Shown here piece after piece: positions 33,115 to 41,806 of a stretch of DNA of 64,000 nt. The notes beneath the pieces are model-generated. The model did no database searches, had not been told where the DNA came from, and worked only from the letters and a program-made list of their open reading frames with translations. The first letter of the stretch is position 1. Each line of letters opens with the position of its first letter. The translations under genes were made by a program, and so were the position numbers. Source of the stretch: Variovorax sp. WS11 (GTDB taxonomy: Bacteria; Pseudomonadota; Gammaproteobacteria; Burkholderiales; Burkholderiaceae_C); the NCBI RefSeq assembly GCF_010499245.1, contig NZ_JAAGOW010000001.1:806001-870000 (forward strand), given 5' to 3'.

Positions 33115-33627
33115 ATGAGTCAGATCAACGACCTTCCCCTCTCCGCCGTCGCCGCGACCGATGTCTCGCGCGGCAAGCGCATCGCCTTCGTGCAGGCGCA
33201 GTGGCATTCCGACATCGTCCACCAGGCACGCGACGCCTTTCTCGAAGAGATGGAGCGCCAGGGCGTGCCGCGCGCCGACATCGACATCTTCGATGTGCCT
33301 GGCGCGTTCGAGATCCCGCTGCACGCCAAGCGGCTCGCGCGTTCCGGGCGCTATGCGGGCATCGTCGGCTGCGCGCTGGTGGTGGACGGCGGCATCTACC
33401 GCCACGAGTTCGTCGCCAGCACCGTGGTGAGTTCTCTGATGCAGGTGCAGCTGGAGACCGATGTTCCGGTCTTCTCGGCTGTGCTCACGCCGCATCACTT
33501 CCACGAGCATGTGGAACACCGCAAGTACTTCCACCGCCACTTCGCCATCAAGGGCACCGAAGTGGCCGAGGCCTGCGTGAAGACGCTGGAGGCGCTGAAG
33601 CGCGTCGATGGCCTGATCGCGGCCTGA
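33115..33627 (+). CDS. ribH: 6,7-dimethyl-8-ribityllumazine synthase, type II (RibH2-like)
   Basis: A 170-residue lumazine synthase, the next-to-last enzyme of riboflavin synthesis. The sequence fits the decameric RibH2 type known from Brucella and Mesorhizobium: FVQAQWHSDIVHQARDAFLEEME, VPGAFEIPLHAKRLARSGRYAGIVGCALVVDGGIYRHEFVASTVVSSLMQVQLETDVPVFSAVLTPHHFHEH. The His in HHFHEH belongs to the active site. No other rib genes are next to it, so this is a stand-alone copy under its own FMN riboswitch. ATG 33115 is taken because the family begins at about this point; an open frame extends upstream into the riboswitch. Confidence 0.95.
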   Translation: MSQINDLPLSAVAATDVSRGKRIAFVQAQWHSDIVHQARDAFLEEMERQGVPRADIDIFDVPGAFEIPLHAKRLARSGRYAGIVGCALVVDGGIYRHEFVASTVVSSLMQVQLETDVPVFSAVLTPHHFHEHVEHRKYFHRHFAIKGTEVAEACVKTLEALKRVDGLIAA

Positions 33628-33682
33628 CAAGTGTCAAGGCGGGTCCGTGCACCGCCACGGCCCGCGGGTGTAGCGTTCGACG

Positions 33683-34360
33683 ATGGACAGTCGTAACGCC
33701 TCTGCCTACACCCTCTACGGCGCGCCCGGCTCGGGCGCCACGCCCGTCCACGCCGCGCTGACGCTGATCGGCGCTCCCGTGAAAGTGGTCGACATCGCGC
33801 CATGGGAAGGCGAAGCCGAGCGGCGGAAGCTGCTCCCGGTCAACGCCATGCGGCAGGTGCCGGTCCTGGTCCTGCCCTCGGGCGAGGTCATGACCGAGAG
33901 CGCCGCGATCCTGATCTGGCTGGGCGACCGCCACCCCGAGGCAGGGCTGGCGCCGGGCATCGCCGATCGGCGCCGAGCCCAGTACCTGCGCTGGATGAGC
34001 TTCATCCCCGCGGCCATCTATTCCATGTACTGGGTACGCGACGAGCCCTCGCGCCTGGCGGCCGACGTCCAGGCCGAGCCCGTGATCATGGCGCGCACGG
34101 CCGAGCGTATCGCCGAGTGCTGGCGCTTGATGGATGCGCAAATGCCGCGCGGCACGCCTTATTTGCTGGGCGAACGCATCGGCATGCTCGACCTCTACGT
34201 GACGGTGGTCTCGCGCTGGACGCCGTGCCGCACGCGCTTCTATCGCGAGGCGCCGCGCATGGCCGAGGTGGTCCGCCGTGTCGACGCCGAGCCGCGCCTG
34301 GCCGGGTTCTGGGCCTCGCGCTTCCCCTTCGCGCCCGGCTGGGAAGACTCGGAGCCCTGA
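33683..34360 (+). CDS. glutathione S-transferase family protein
   Basis: A 225-residue GST-like protein. The N-terminal thioredoxin-like half shows YTLYGAPGSGATPVHAALTLIGAPVKVVDI, NAMRQVPVLVLPSGEVMTESAAILIWLGDRHPE with the conserved cis-Pro (VPVL) and the glutathione-contacting ES pair. The C-terminal helical half carries LLGERIGMLDLYVTVVSRW, with the Asp of the N-capping box. Substrate unknown. It stands alone between ribH and a GAF-like gene. Confidence 0.9.
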   Translation: MDSRNASAYTLYGAPGSGATPVHAALTLIGAPVKVVDIAPWEGEAERRKLLPVNAMRQVPVLVLPSGEVMTESAAILIWLGDRHPEAGLAPGIADRRRAQYLRWMSFIPAAIYSMYWVRDEPSRLAADVQAEPVIMARTAERIAECWRLMDAQMPRGTPYLLGERIGMLDLYVTVVSRWTPCRTRFYREAPRMAEVVRRVDAEPRLAGFWASRFPFAPGWEDSEP

Positions 34361-34471
34361 GCCCTTCTGGCGTCGACCCAAGGGTTTGCGCTGACAAATT
34401 CCAGGTCAAACCCTGTTCCCGAGCGCCGTAAGAATTACGTAAGATTCGCGCCACGTTTCATCAGAATCTTC

Positions 34472-34930
34472 ATGCTCGACATAGACTTGCCAGCGCCTGC
34501 TGCCGCGGTTCGCACCGTTCTTGCCAACCGCGGGATCGTCCCGGCACTTGCCTTGCTCAACGACCGGACACCCTACCGATTCACCGCCATCTACAAGCTG
34601 AACGGCGAGGTGATGCATGCGGCGCACGCCTTCGACCGCACCGCCGAATACCGAACCTGGCTGAAGGTGGTGCCGCTCGGCAAGAGCTTCTGCCAGTACG
34701 CGATGGAGCATGGCGAGTTCGTGACCAGCCACGCATCGGAAGACCAGCGCCTCACCCATCGCCCCTACGCCGGCTTTGTGGAGTCCTACTACGGCCAGGT
34801 GCTCAAACGCGAATGCGGCACGCCCTACGGCACCTTCATTCATTTCGATCTGGAGCCGCGAAGCATTCCGCCGGAAGAGATCGATTTCCTTCGGGGAGTG
34901 ATCCCGACCTTCCTCGATTACCTCGACTGA
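34472..34930 (+). CDS. GAF-like domain protein
   Basis: A 152-residue single-domain protein that looks like a short GAF domain: ALLNDRTPYRFTAIYKLNGEVMHAAHAFDR, then MEHGEFVTSHASEDQRLTHRPYAGFVESYYGQVLKRECGTPYGTFIHFDLEPR. The GTFIHFD stretch matches the central strand of the GAF family (GTLCHFD). It has no output domain or signal peptide and is cytoplasmic. Its ligand and partner cannot be told. It is convergent with the exporter gene that follows. Confidence 0.7.
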   Translation: MLDIDLPAPAAAVRTVLANRGIVPALALLNDRTPYRFTAIYKLNGEVMHAAHAFDRTAEYRTWLKVVPLGKSFCQYAMEHGEFVTSHASEDQRLTHRPYAGFVESYYGQVLKRECGTPYGTFIHFDLEPRSIPPEEIDFLRGVIPTFLDYLD

Positions 34931-34938
34931 GCAGGCCC

Positions 34939-35697
34939 CTAGCCGGCCCGTGCCGCCAGGATCGGCACCGAGGACGCCAGCAGCGCGACGCCCGACAGCG
35001 TCAGCAACCCCAGCACGATCTTGCGGAATCCCGCCTCGCTGATGCCGATGTAGAGCCGCGCCCCGAGCAGCACCGGCACCAGCACCGCGAGCGCGACGAT
35101 GCCCAGCAGCGGCAGCATGGGCACACCGACGAGGCCGGTGCCCAGGTAGACCGAGAAGGTGACCAGCAGCATCGAGAGATTGAAGTTCTGGATCACCGAG
35201 CGCTGCACGTCCTTCTCCAGGCCGCGCAGCGTGCACCAGAGCGTCGGAATGGCGCCGGTGAATCCGCCCAGGCCGCCGCAAACGCCGCCGATCAGGCCGG
35301 CCACGCCATCGGCCCCGCGGCCGCCCGCGCTCACGCGCGGCAGGTTGCGCGCCATCAGCATGGCCGGGCACCAGATCACCAGCAGGCCGCCGAGGCAGGC
35401 CTTGAAGAGCGGAATGTCCAGCCGCGGCAGCAGCCAGACGCCCAGCGGCACGCCCACCAGGCCGCCGAGCACGAAGGGCAGCAGCAGCGCCCGGTCGAAG
35501 CCCCGGCGCACCGTGACGGCGGCGATCACCTGGCCGGTCAGCGCGCCGAAGGTGGCGAGCACCGCTGCCAGCCTGGGGTCCACGGTCCAGGCCCAGAAGG
35601 ACATCGCGACCAGGCCGAAGGCGAAGCCCGACAGGCCCTGCACGAAGCCGGCCACGATCGCGCCGAGCGCGACGATCAGGTAGAGCGACGAATCCAA
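34939..35697 (-). CDS. TauE/SafE-family sulfite exporter-like protein
   Basis: A 252-residue inner-membrane protein with about eight hydrophobic segments in two halves. The family pattern is seen in GAIVAGFVQGLSGFAFGLVAMSFWAW and GLIGGVCGGLGGFTGAIPTLWCTLRGL. Members export sulfite, sulfoacetate or related small anions, but the substrate is not readable. It lies 28 bases beyond the MFS gene (ending at 35726) on the same strand, so the two may be co-transcribed. Confidence 0.9.
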   Translation of the reverse strand: MDSSLYLIVALGAIVAGFVQGLSGFAFGLVAMSFWAWTVDPRLAAVLATFGALTGQVIAAVTVRRGFDRALLLPFVLGGLVGVPLGVWLLPRLDIPLFKACLGGLLVIWCPAMLMARNLPRVSAGGRGADGVAGLIGGVCGGLGGFTGAIPTLWCTLRGLEKDVQRSVIQNFNLSMLLVTFSVYLGTGLVGVPMLPLLGIVALAVLVPVLLGARLYIGISEAGFRKIVLGLLTLSGVALLASSVPILAARAG

Positions 35698-35725
35698 CGC
35701 GGTGACCGAACGCCGCCGTGGCCCA

Positions 35726-36967
35726 TCACGCCGATGCCGGAACCAGGGCCTCGCGCCGCACGCGCCGCACGTTGAAAGCGCTCGCGATCAACACCGCCTG
35801 CACCACGGCCAGGCCGATGATCACGCTCATGTATTGCTGGTGGTCCATCAGCCGGCCGAAGATCAGCGGCGCCACCGCCTGCCCGATGTCCAGCCCCGCA
35901 TAGACCACGCCGTAGACGCGGCCCGAGGCATTGGCCGGCGTCGAGCGCTTGACCAGCAGGTCGCGCGAGGGCCCGGCGATGCCCGAGGCGAAGCCCATCG
36001 CGCCGAACATGGCCGGCACCAGCACCGGCGGGAAGTCCACCATCGCAAGGACCAGCGCCAGCACGGCGGCCGCGCCGAAGGAAAGGCCCACGACGCGCTC
36101 GCAGCGCGCAGGGTCGGAGGCCAGGAAGCCGCCCACCACCATGCCGCCCGCGCTGGCCACCATGTAGGTCGTGAGGCAGATCGCGATCAGCGCCACCGGC
36201 ACCGCGTGCAAGTGTCCGGCCGCGGCCGGCGCGAAGGTCTGCACCACGCTCAGCGCCATGGCATAGAAGAAGAAGAATCCGAAGCACATCCACACCGCCG
36301 GGATCTTGAGGAAGGCGAACTCGCCGCCCGCCGCCACATCCGCACCCGTGGCCTTGTGCACCGCCTTCACGTCCAGCGCCAGCACGGCGCGGTTGAGCCA
36401 CAGCACCAGGAGCACGACCAGGGCCAGCGCCCCGGCCGAGGCCAGGGCCACGCGCCACGAGAAGGCGATGGCCAGGGGGACCACGAAGGCCGGCGCCAGC
36501 GCCCACCCCAGGCTGCCGGTGATCCCGTGCACGCTGTAGGCATGGCCCAGGCGCGTGGGCGCGACCTTGCGGTTGAACAGCGTGTAGTCCACCGGGTGGA
36601 ACACGCCGTTGCCCACACCGGCCACCACGGCGCAGGCCAGCAGCATCCAGTAGCTCTGCGCCAGGGAGTAGCCGATCGCCGCCAGCGCCAGCAGGCCCAG
36701 TCCCACGAAGAGCACCGGTCGCGGCCCCAGCCGGTCGACCAGGAAGCCCGAGGCGGCCTGCACCATGCACGAGACGACGAAGAACACGGTCAGCACCGCA
36801 CCGAGCTCGGTGTAGCTGACGTTGAAGGCATCCTTGAGCCAGGGGAACAGCGGCGGCAGAACCAGCTGGGCGAAATGGCTGATGGCATGCGCCAGGCCGA
36901 CCAGTCCGATCAGTTTGGCATCGGAACGCAGGGTGTTCGAGGTGGGAGAAGCGTTGAGAGAAGACAT
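35726..36967 (-). CDS. MFS transporter
   Basis: A 413-residue major facilitator superfamily protein with about twelve membrane segments. The loop between segments 2 and 3 carries the usual signature (SGFLVDRLGPRPVLFVG), and GVGNGVFHPVDYTLFNRKVAPTRLGHAYSVHGITGSLGW resembles segments 4-5 of the fosmidomycin-resistance/CynX-like groups. I start at ATG 36967 (MSSLNAS). It is divergent from an AraC-type regulator with a gap of 89 bases, much like the nimT-nimR pair of E. coli, so it is probably a regulated exporter. Confidence 0.9.
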   Translation of the reverse strand: MSSLNASPTSNTLRSDAKLIGLVGLAHAISHFAQLVLPPLFPWLKDAFNVSYTELGAVLTVFFVVSCMVQAASGFLVDRLGPRPVLFVGLGLLALAAIGYSLAQSYWMLLACAVVAGVGNGVFHPVDYTLFNRKVAPTRLGHAYSVHGITGSLGWALAPAFVVPLAIAFSWRVALASAGALALVVLLVLWLNRAVLALDVKAVHKATGADVAAGGEFAFLKIPAVWMCFGFFFFYAMALSVVQTFAPAAAGHLHAVPVALIAICLTTYMVASAGGMVVGGFLASDPARCERVVGLSFGAAAVLALVLAMVDFPPVLVPAMFGAMGFASGIAGPSRDLLVKRSTPANASGRVYGVVYAGLDIGQAVAPLIFGRLMDHQQYMSVIIGLAVVQAVLIASAFNVRRVRREALVPASA

Positions 36968-37037
36968 GAATTGCAACAAGAAACCGGGGCAGGCACTGAT
37001 CGTATTCCCGCAGTGCGCGGCAGAATGGCGATACAGA

Positions 37038-37050
37038 GACAACATTTGTC
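37038..37050. promoter_or_regulatory. GACAA-CAT-TTGTC palindrome between MFS and AraC genes
   Basis: A 13-base perfect palindrome, GACAA-N3-TTGTC, ends six bases before the AraC start codon inside the 89-base divergent promoter region. It could be the operator for the AraC-type protein, but AraC members often use direct repeats, so this is tentative. Confidence 0.35.
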
Positions 37051-37056
37051 GAAATC

Positions 37057-37926
37057 ATGCCGTCCACCGTCTTTGCGCCCGTGGCGCCCGCACGGCGCGC
37101 CGCGCAGCCGGAAGGCCCTGCGCCGACCCAGTCCGTAGGCCCGCTCACGCCGCACCTCTACGCGCCCGATGCGCTCCGGCCGCTGCGAGCCAAGGAGCAT
37201 TTCCTCCAGGCCGACACCTTCGTCGAGCTGCACACCCACCCGTGGCCGCAGCTCACCTTCTCGACCCGCGGCGTGATCCGCCTGAGCACGGAGGACGGCA
37301 GCTACATCGTGCCGCCCTCGCGCGCCCTCTGGGTGCCGGCCGATATGGCGCACAGCATCACGCTCATCGAAGACGCGGAGCTGCGCACGGTCTACCTGCA
37401 CAGCTGGCTCGGCCCGGGCTGGGAGAAGTGCGAGGTGCTCGAGATCAGCCCTCTGCTGCGCGCCCTCATGCTGGCGCTGGACACCACGCCCGACGGCTTG
37501 CCGCCGGCCGATCCGCATGCGGCGCAGCGCGAGCGCTGGATCGCACCGCTGCTGGTCGACGAGCTGGAGCGCGCGACGCAGATCCGCATCGACGTTCCAT
37601 TGCCCGCCGACAAGCGCCTGCGCCAGCTGTGCGAGACGCTGCTGCGCAATCCCGCCGGCCGTGCCACGCTGGCCGAGCGCGCCCAGACCATCGGCGCCAG
37701 CGAACGCACCGTCGCGCGCCTGTTCCGCGACCAGCTCGGCATGAGCTGGCAGCAATGGCGGCAGCAGGCGGTGCTGGCCCATGCGCTGCCGCTGCTGGCG
37801 CGCGGCATGGCCGTGAGCCAGGTGGCATCGGCCAGCGGCTACGCGACCGACAGCGCCTTCTGCGCGATGTTCAAGGCGGCGACGGGGCAGTCGCCGACGG
37901 CCTTTCAGCACAAAAGAAAGGCTTAG
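37057..37926 (+). CDS. AraC-family transcriptional regulator with cupin sensor domain
   Basis: A 289-residue regulator. An N-terminal cupin-like domain (about 45-150, FLQADTFVELHTHPWPQLTFSTRGVIRL ... YIVPPSRALWVPADMAHSI) is followed by two helix-turn-helix units (about 210-285, TLAERAQTIGASERTVARLFRDQLGMSWQQWRQQAVLAHALPLLARGMAVSQVASASGYATDSAFCAMFKAATGQSP). This layout is like NimR of E. coli, which senses a compound and controls a divergent MFS pump. The divergent MFS gene here is the natural target. Confidence 0.92.
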   Translation: MPSTVFAPVAPARRAAQPEGPAPTQSVGPLTPHLYAPDALRPLRAKEHFLQADTFVELHTHPWPQLTFSTRGVIRLSTEDGSYIVPPSRALWVPADMAHSITLIEDAELRTVYLHSWLGPGWEKCEVLEISPLLRALMLALDTTPDGLPPADPHAAQRERWIAPLLVDELERATQIRIDVPLPADKRLRQLCETLLRNPAGRATLAERAQTIGASERTVARLFRDQLGMSWQQWRQQAVLAHALPLLARGMAVSQVASASGYATDSAFCAMFKAATGQSPTAFQHKRKA

Positions 37927-37941
37927 CGGAGTCATCGGGAG

Positions 37942-37960
37942 TTTGTACAATTTGTACAAA
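37942..37960. promoter_or_regulatory. tandem TGTACA operator of the toxin-antitoxin pair
   Basis: TTTGTACAA occurs twice in a row (37942-37950, 37951-37959), giving two TGTACA cores at 37944-37949 and 37953-37958, nine bases apart. YefM/Phd-type antitoxins are known to bind TGTACA cores in their own promoters. The site is 24 bases before the antitoxin start. Confidence 0.65.
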
Positions 37961-37983
37961 TCAACCTTTTGAAGGGACCGCCT

Positions 37984-38235
37984 GTGATTGCCTACACCGC
38001 CAGCGAAGCCAAACAGAACTTCGCCGCCATGCTCGATGCGGCGGCGCGGGGACCCGTGGTGATCCGCCGGCACGACCGGGATGTGGCGGTCGTGATTTCG
38101 CCGGACGATTACAGGCGCCTGCATCGCCTCAACGTCGAAGAGCTTTTGGCGCTGTGTGATCGCATTGGCGCAGAAGCAGAGAAGAACGGGATGACCGACG
38201 AGATCCTCGCCGAGATTTTGGCGAGCGATGATTGA
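37984..38235 (+). CDS. Phd/YefM-family antitoxin
   Basis: An 83-residue antitoxin of the Phd/YefM type. The N-terminal DNA-binding fold reads AYTASEAKQNFAAMLDAAARGPVVIRRHDRDVAVVISPDDYRRL; the acidic C-terminal helix (NVEELLALCDRIGAEAEKNGMTDEILAEILASDD) should wrap the toxin. I start at the GTG at 37984, with GAAGGGA six bases upstream; a TTG five codons earlier is weaker. It overlaps the toxin gene by eight bases. Tandem TGTACA sites upstream suggest self-repression. Confidence 0.88.
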   Translation: MIAYTASEAKQNFAAMLDAAARGPVVIRRHDRDVAVVISPDDYRRLHRLNVEELLALCDRIGAEAEKNGMTDEILAEILASDD

Positions 38236-38743
38236 GTGGCAGGGCGGGTCGCGCTGGGTCGTCGACACGAACGTCATCGTCAGTCGCCTGCTGCGCCCGA
38301 AAGGCAGTGCTTCGCCGGCCTTCAATGCCGCGGTCCGTAGCGGCGGCAAGCTGCTCTTCTCGGCAGCCACCCTGGCCGAACTGGTCGAGGTTCTTTCGCG
38401 CTCCAAGTTCGACCGCTACGTGAGCGTCGAGGATCGCCGGGCATTTCTTGCGAGCTTGTCCGCCTTCCTCGAAATCGTGGCGGTCGAGCGCCGCATCCAG
38501 GCCTGCCGCGACCTCAAGGACGACAAGTTCCTCGAAGTCGCTGTCCACGGCCGTGCAGATGCGCTGATCACCGGCGATGCCGACCTGCTGGTGTTGCACC
38601 CCTTTTTCGACATTCCCATCCTGGCGCCCGACCGCTTCCTCTCCGGCTTCGCGCCACCCGGCCCAGCAGGCCTGCTGCAGGAACCACCCGCCACTTACCG
38701 AACAAGGCCACGCAAGGCCGCCGCGAGCACCGCCAAGGCTTGA
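38228..38743 (+). CDS. PIN-domain toxin of type II toxin-antitoxin system
   Basis: A 171-residue PIN-domain protein of the COG1569 type. The acidic active-site residues are visible: Asp13 (VVDTNV), Glu51 (LAELVEVL), Asp98/99 (LKDDKFLE) and Asp117 (TGDADLL). PIN toxins are metal-dependent ribonucleases that cut tRNA, rRNA or mRNA. An extra 30-residue tail after the domain (PPGPAGLLQEPPATYRTRPRKAAAST) is basic and probably disordered. The overlap with the antitoxin gene and the intact residues suggest a working module. The mix of Phd-type antitoxin and PIN toxin is known but less usual than VapB-VapC. Confidence 0.87.
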   Translation: MIEWQGGSRWVVDTNVIVSRLLRPKGSASPAFNAAVRSGGKLLFSAATLAELVEVLSRSKFDRYVSVEDRRAFLASLSAFLEIVAVERRIQACRDLKDDKFLEVAVHGRADALITGDADLLVLHPFFDIPILAPDRFLSGFAPPGPAGLLQEPPATYRTRPRKAAASTAKA

Positions 38744-38803
38744 GCCTCGAGCGCTTTCGTATCATCGGCGGGTGCATCCCCAACCATTTCAGGCGGTGAA
38801 GGC

Positions 38804-40531
38804 ATGGCCCTGAACCGCGACCAGCTCATACGCTGGCTCCCCTTCCTCGGCTGGCCACGCCCCAGCCGCGCCCTTCTCACCGGCGAAGCCATGGCGGGCA
38901 TCACGGTGGCCCTGATGGTCATCCCGCAGGGCGTCGCCTACGCGGCGCTCGCCGGCATGCCGCTGGTGACGGGCATCTACGCCTCGCTGCTGCCGGCGCT
39001 CATCGGCGTTCTGTTCAGCGCATCGACCCGGCTCTCGGTCGGGCCGACCGCCTTGTCCAGCCTGCTGGTGGCGGCCTCGCTCGGCCCCCTCGCGATTCCC
39101 GGCAGCGCCGAGTGGGTGGCGCTGGCGGTCTGGCTGTGCTTCATGTCGGGCGCGATCCAGCTGCTGCTCGGGGTGGGCGGATTCGGCTGGGTGCTGCGGC
39201 TGGTCAACTCGCCGGTGCTGATGGGCTTCACCCAGGCCGCTTCGGTGCTGATCATCCTGTCGCAGCTGCCGGCGCTCTTCGGCTTCACCGGCCGAAGCAT
39301 CGGCCAGCTGTGGCACGGGCCGCCGCCCGATTTCCTGGCCATTGCCTTCGGCCTCGGCAGCATGGCGGCGCTCTGGATCGCCAAGGAACGCTGGCCGCGC
39401 TTTCCGGCCGCCATGGTGGTGGTAGGCGCCTGCGCCGCCATCAGCGCAGCCATCGGCTACGCGTTGCGCGGCGGTGCCGTGGTCGGCACCCTGCCCTCCG
39501 GCCTGCCCGCCTTCTACTGGCCCGGCACCCAGCCGCTGGGCACTTTCGGCGCCCTGCTGTTGCCGGCGCTCATGATCACGCTGGTGAGCTTCCTCGAGAC
39601 CGCCTCGAGCGCCAAGGTCGACAACGCGCGCGCCGGCAAGCTCTGGAACGAGAACCAGGACCTGATCGGCCAGGGCCTGGCCAAGATCGCCTCCGGCTTC
39701 TCGGGCGCCTTCCCCACCAGTTCCTCCTTCTCGCGCTCGGCCATCAACCTCTACGCCGGCGCGCAAACCGGCTGGGCCACCGTGTTTTGCGTGCTGCTGA
39801 TCGGCGCCGCGCTGCTGTGGGCGATGCCGCTGCTCTACCACGTGCCGCAGGCGGTGCTGGCCTCCATCGTGGTGATCGCGATGCTGGGGCTGGTGCGCCC
39901 CGGACAGTTCGTCTCGCTCTGGCGCATCTCGCGCGTGGAGGCGGTCACGGCGTTGGTCACCTTCGTTCTCACCATCGCCACCTCGCCCTCGATCTACTGG
40001 GGCGTGCTCGCCGGCCTGCTGATGAGCCTCAGCCACTACATGTACCGGCACCTGCACCCGCGCATCATCGAAGTGGGCCTGCATCCCGACGGCAGCCTGC
40101 GCGATCGCCATCTCTGGAACCTGCCGCCGCTGGCGCCCCAGCTGCACGCGATGCGCATGGACGCCGAGCTCGACTTCGCGACCGCCAGCACGCTGGAGCG
40201 CGCCATCACCGTCACGCTCGCGATGCGGCCGGATCTGACCGACATCTGCCTGTTCGCGCAGCCGATCAACCGCATCGACGTGACCGGCGCCGAGGTCTTC
40301 GGCGCGATCCGCCGGCTGCTGGAATCGAAGGGCGTGCGCCTGCACCTGAGCGGCCTCAAACTACCGGCGCAGCAGGTGCTGGAACGCGCCGGGCTGCTGA
40401 CGGCCGGCCCGATGCTGTTCATCTACCGAACCGATGCCGACGCGCTCGCGGCACTGGGCGCCATGCACGGGATGACGGCCGCGGACGTGGAGGCCGCGCT
40501 CAGTCCTGCACCGGCCCGCGCTGACGCTTGA
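38804..40531 (+). CDS. SulP-family inorganic anion transporter with STAS domain
   Basis: A 575-residue secondary transporter of the SulP (SLC26) family for sulfate, bicarbonate or other anions. The first membrane half has GEAMAGITVALMVIPQGVAYAALAGMPLVTGIYASLLPALIGVLFSAS, followed by about ten more hydrophobic segments. A cytoplasmic STAS domain lies at about 440-560 (ELDFATASTLERAITVT ... INRIDVTGAEVFGAIRRLLESKGVRLHLSGLK). The substrate cannot be told. Its 3' end overlaps the convergent arfB gene by 32 bases. Confidence 0.95.
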   Translation: MALNRDQLIRWLPFLGWPRPSRALLTGEAMAGITVALMVIPQGVAYAALAGMPLVTGIYASLLPALIGVLFSASTRLSVGPTALSSLLVAASLGPLAIPGSAEWVALAVWLCFMSGAIQLLLGVGGFGWVLRLVNSPVLMGFTQAASVLIILSQLPALFGFTGRSIGQLWHGPPPDFLAIAFGLGSMAALWIAKERWPRFPAAMVVVGACAAISAAIGYALRGGAVVGTLPSGLPAFYWPGTQPLGTFGALLLPALMITLVSFLETASSAKVDNARAGKLWNENQDLIGQGLAKIASGFSGAFPTSSSFSRSAINLYAGAQTGWATVFCVLLIGAALLWAMPLLYHVPQAVLASIVVIAMLGLVRPGQFVSLWRISRVEAVTALVTFVLTIATSPSIYWGVLAGLLMSLSHYMYRHLHPRIIEVGLHPDGSLRDRHLWNLPPLAPQLHAMRMDAELDFATASTLERAITVTLAMRPDLTDICLFAQPINRIDVTGAEVFGAIRRLLESKGVRLHLSGLKLPAQQVLERAGLLTAGPMLFIYRTDADALAALGAMHGMTAADVEAALSPAPARADA

Positions 40532-40913
40532 CCTCCGCGCGCTGGCTCTTCCCTTCGAGCCGGCGCTGACCGGCCCCGTAGCTCGGCTTGGTGGGTCGGC
40601 GCACGCGCGGCGGCAAGGCCACGCTGTCGACCAGTTCCTGCAGCCGCGTCAGCGCGTCGGCGCGGTTCATCTCCTGGCTGCGGTGGCGCTGCGCCTTCAG
40701 CACCAGCACGCCTTCCTGGGTGATGCGGCTGTCGCGCAGCGCGAGCAGGCGCTCCTTCACCGCCTCGGGCAGCGAGCTTGCGGGGATGTCGTAGCGCAGG
40801 TGCACGGCGCTCGACACCTTGTTGACGTTCTGGCCGCCGGCACCCTGCGCGCGCATGGCACTGAACTCGGCCTCCGAGGGGTCGATGGGAACGAGCGGGC
40901 GCGGCGCGGGCAT
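40500..40913 (-). CDS. arfB: alternative ribosome-rescue factor ArfB (peptidyl-tRNA hydrolase)
   Basis: A 137-residue release-factor-like protein that frees peptides from stalled ribosomes. The catalytic GGQ is at 26-28 (RAQGAGGQNVNKVSSAVHLR), and the basic C-terminal tail (YGAGQRRLEGKSQRAEVKRQR) is the part that enters the empty mRNA channel. Length matches ArfB/YaeJ (about 140). The ATG at 40913 gives the normal family start; upstream in-frame sequence is not family-like. It overlaps the SulP gene tail to tail by 32 bases. Confidence 0.95.
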   Translation of the reverse strand: MPAPRPLVPIDPSEAEFSAMRAQGAGGQNVNKVSSAVHLRYDIPASSLPEAVKERLLALRDSRITQEGVLVLKAQRHRSQEMNRADALTRLQELVDSVALPPRVRRPTKPSYGAGQRRLEGKSQRAEVKRQRGPVQD

Positions 40914-41003
40914 GCGCCATTCTGACTCGGCCGCAGCGTCGCCACCCGCCGATTGACGCTGGCCCGAGGCCGGTCCATATTGGATGCAGGAGGTGCGACG
41001 GCC

Positions 41004-41806
41004 ATGCCTGCTGTTCGCCCCGCAGCGGTCGCGGGGATCTTCTACCCGGGGGATGCATTGCCGTTGCGGCGGCAGATCGGCGAATGCCTGGCCGGCGCCC
41101 ACGACACCGTCGATGCGGAGCGCCCGCCCAAGCTGCTGATCGTTCCGCACGCGGGCTACGTGTATTCCGGTGTCGTCGCGGCGCATGCCTATGCCTTGCT
41201 CGCCCCCTGGCGGGAGCGGATCAGCCGCGTCGTGCTGCTCGGACCGGCGCATCGTTCGGCGGTGCTTGCCCTGGCTGCTCCGGCGGCGGAGGCCTTCGAC
41301 ACGCCGCTCGGCCGCATCGCGCTGGACCTGCCTGCGCTCGCCCTATTGCAAGACCTGCCGCAAGTCGTGCGCGACGACCGGCCGCACGCCTTCGAGCATT
41401 CATTGGAGGTGCAGCTCCCGTTCCTGCAAACGCTGTTGGGCGGCACCTTCGACTTGGTGCCGCTGCTCGTCGGTCATGCCGGCCCCGCCGAAGTTGCGCA
41501 AGTGCTGGCGCGCCTGTGGGGCGGCGACGAGACGCTGATCGTCGTCAGCTCCGACCTTTCGCACTACCTGCCCGATGCGCAGGCGCGGTTGCGCGATCGC
41601 GCCACGGTGGAGCGCATCCTCGCCTTCGATGCCACCCTGGATCCCGAAGACGCCTGCGGCGCGCCGGCGATCAACGGTGCGCTTCAGGCGGCACATGCAC
41701 ACGGCCTGCTGCCGCGTCTGCTGGACCTGCGCAACTCCGGCGACACCGCGGGCGATCGCCGCCGCGTGGTCGGCTACACCGCAATCGCCTTCGAGGCGAC
41801 GGCACC

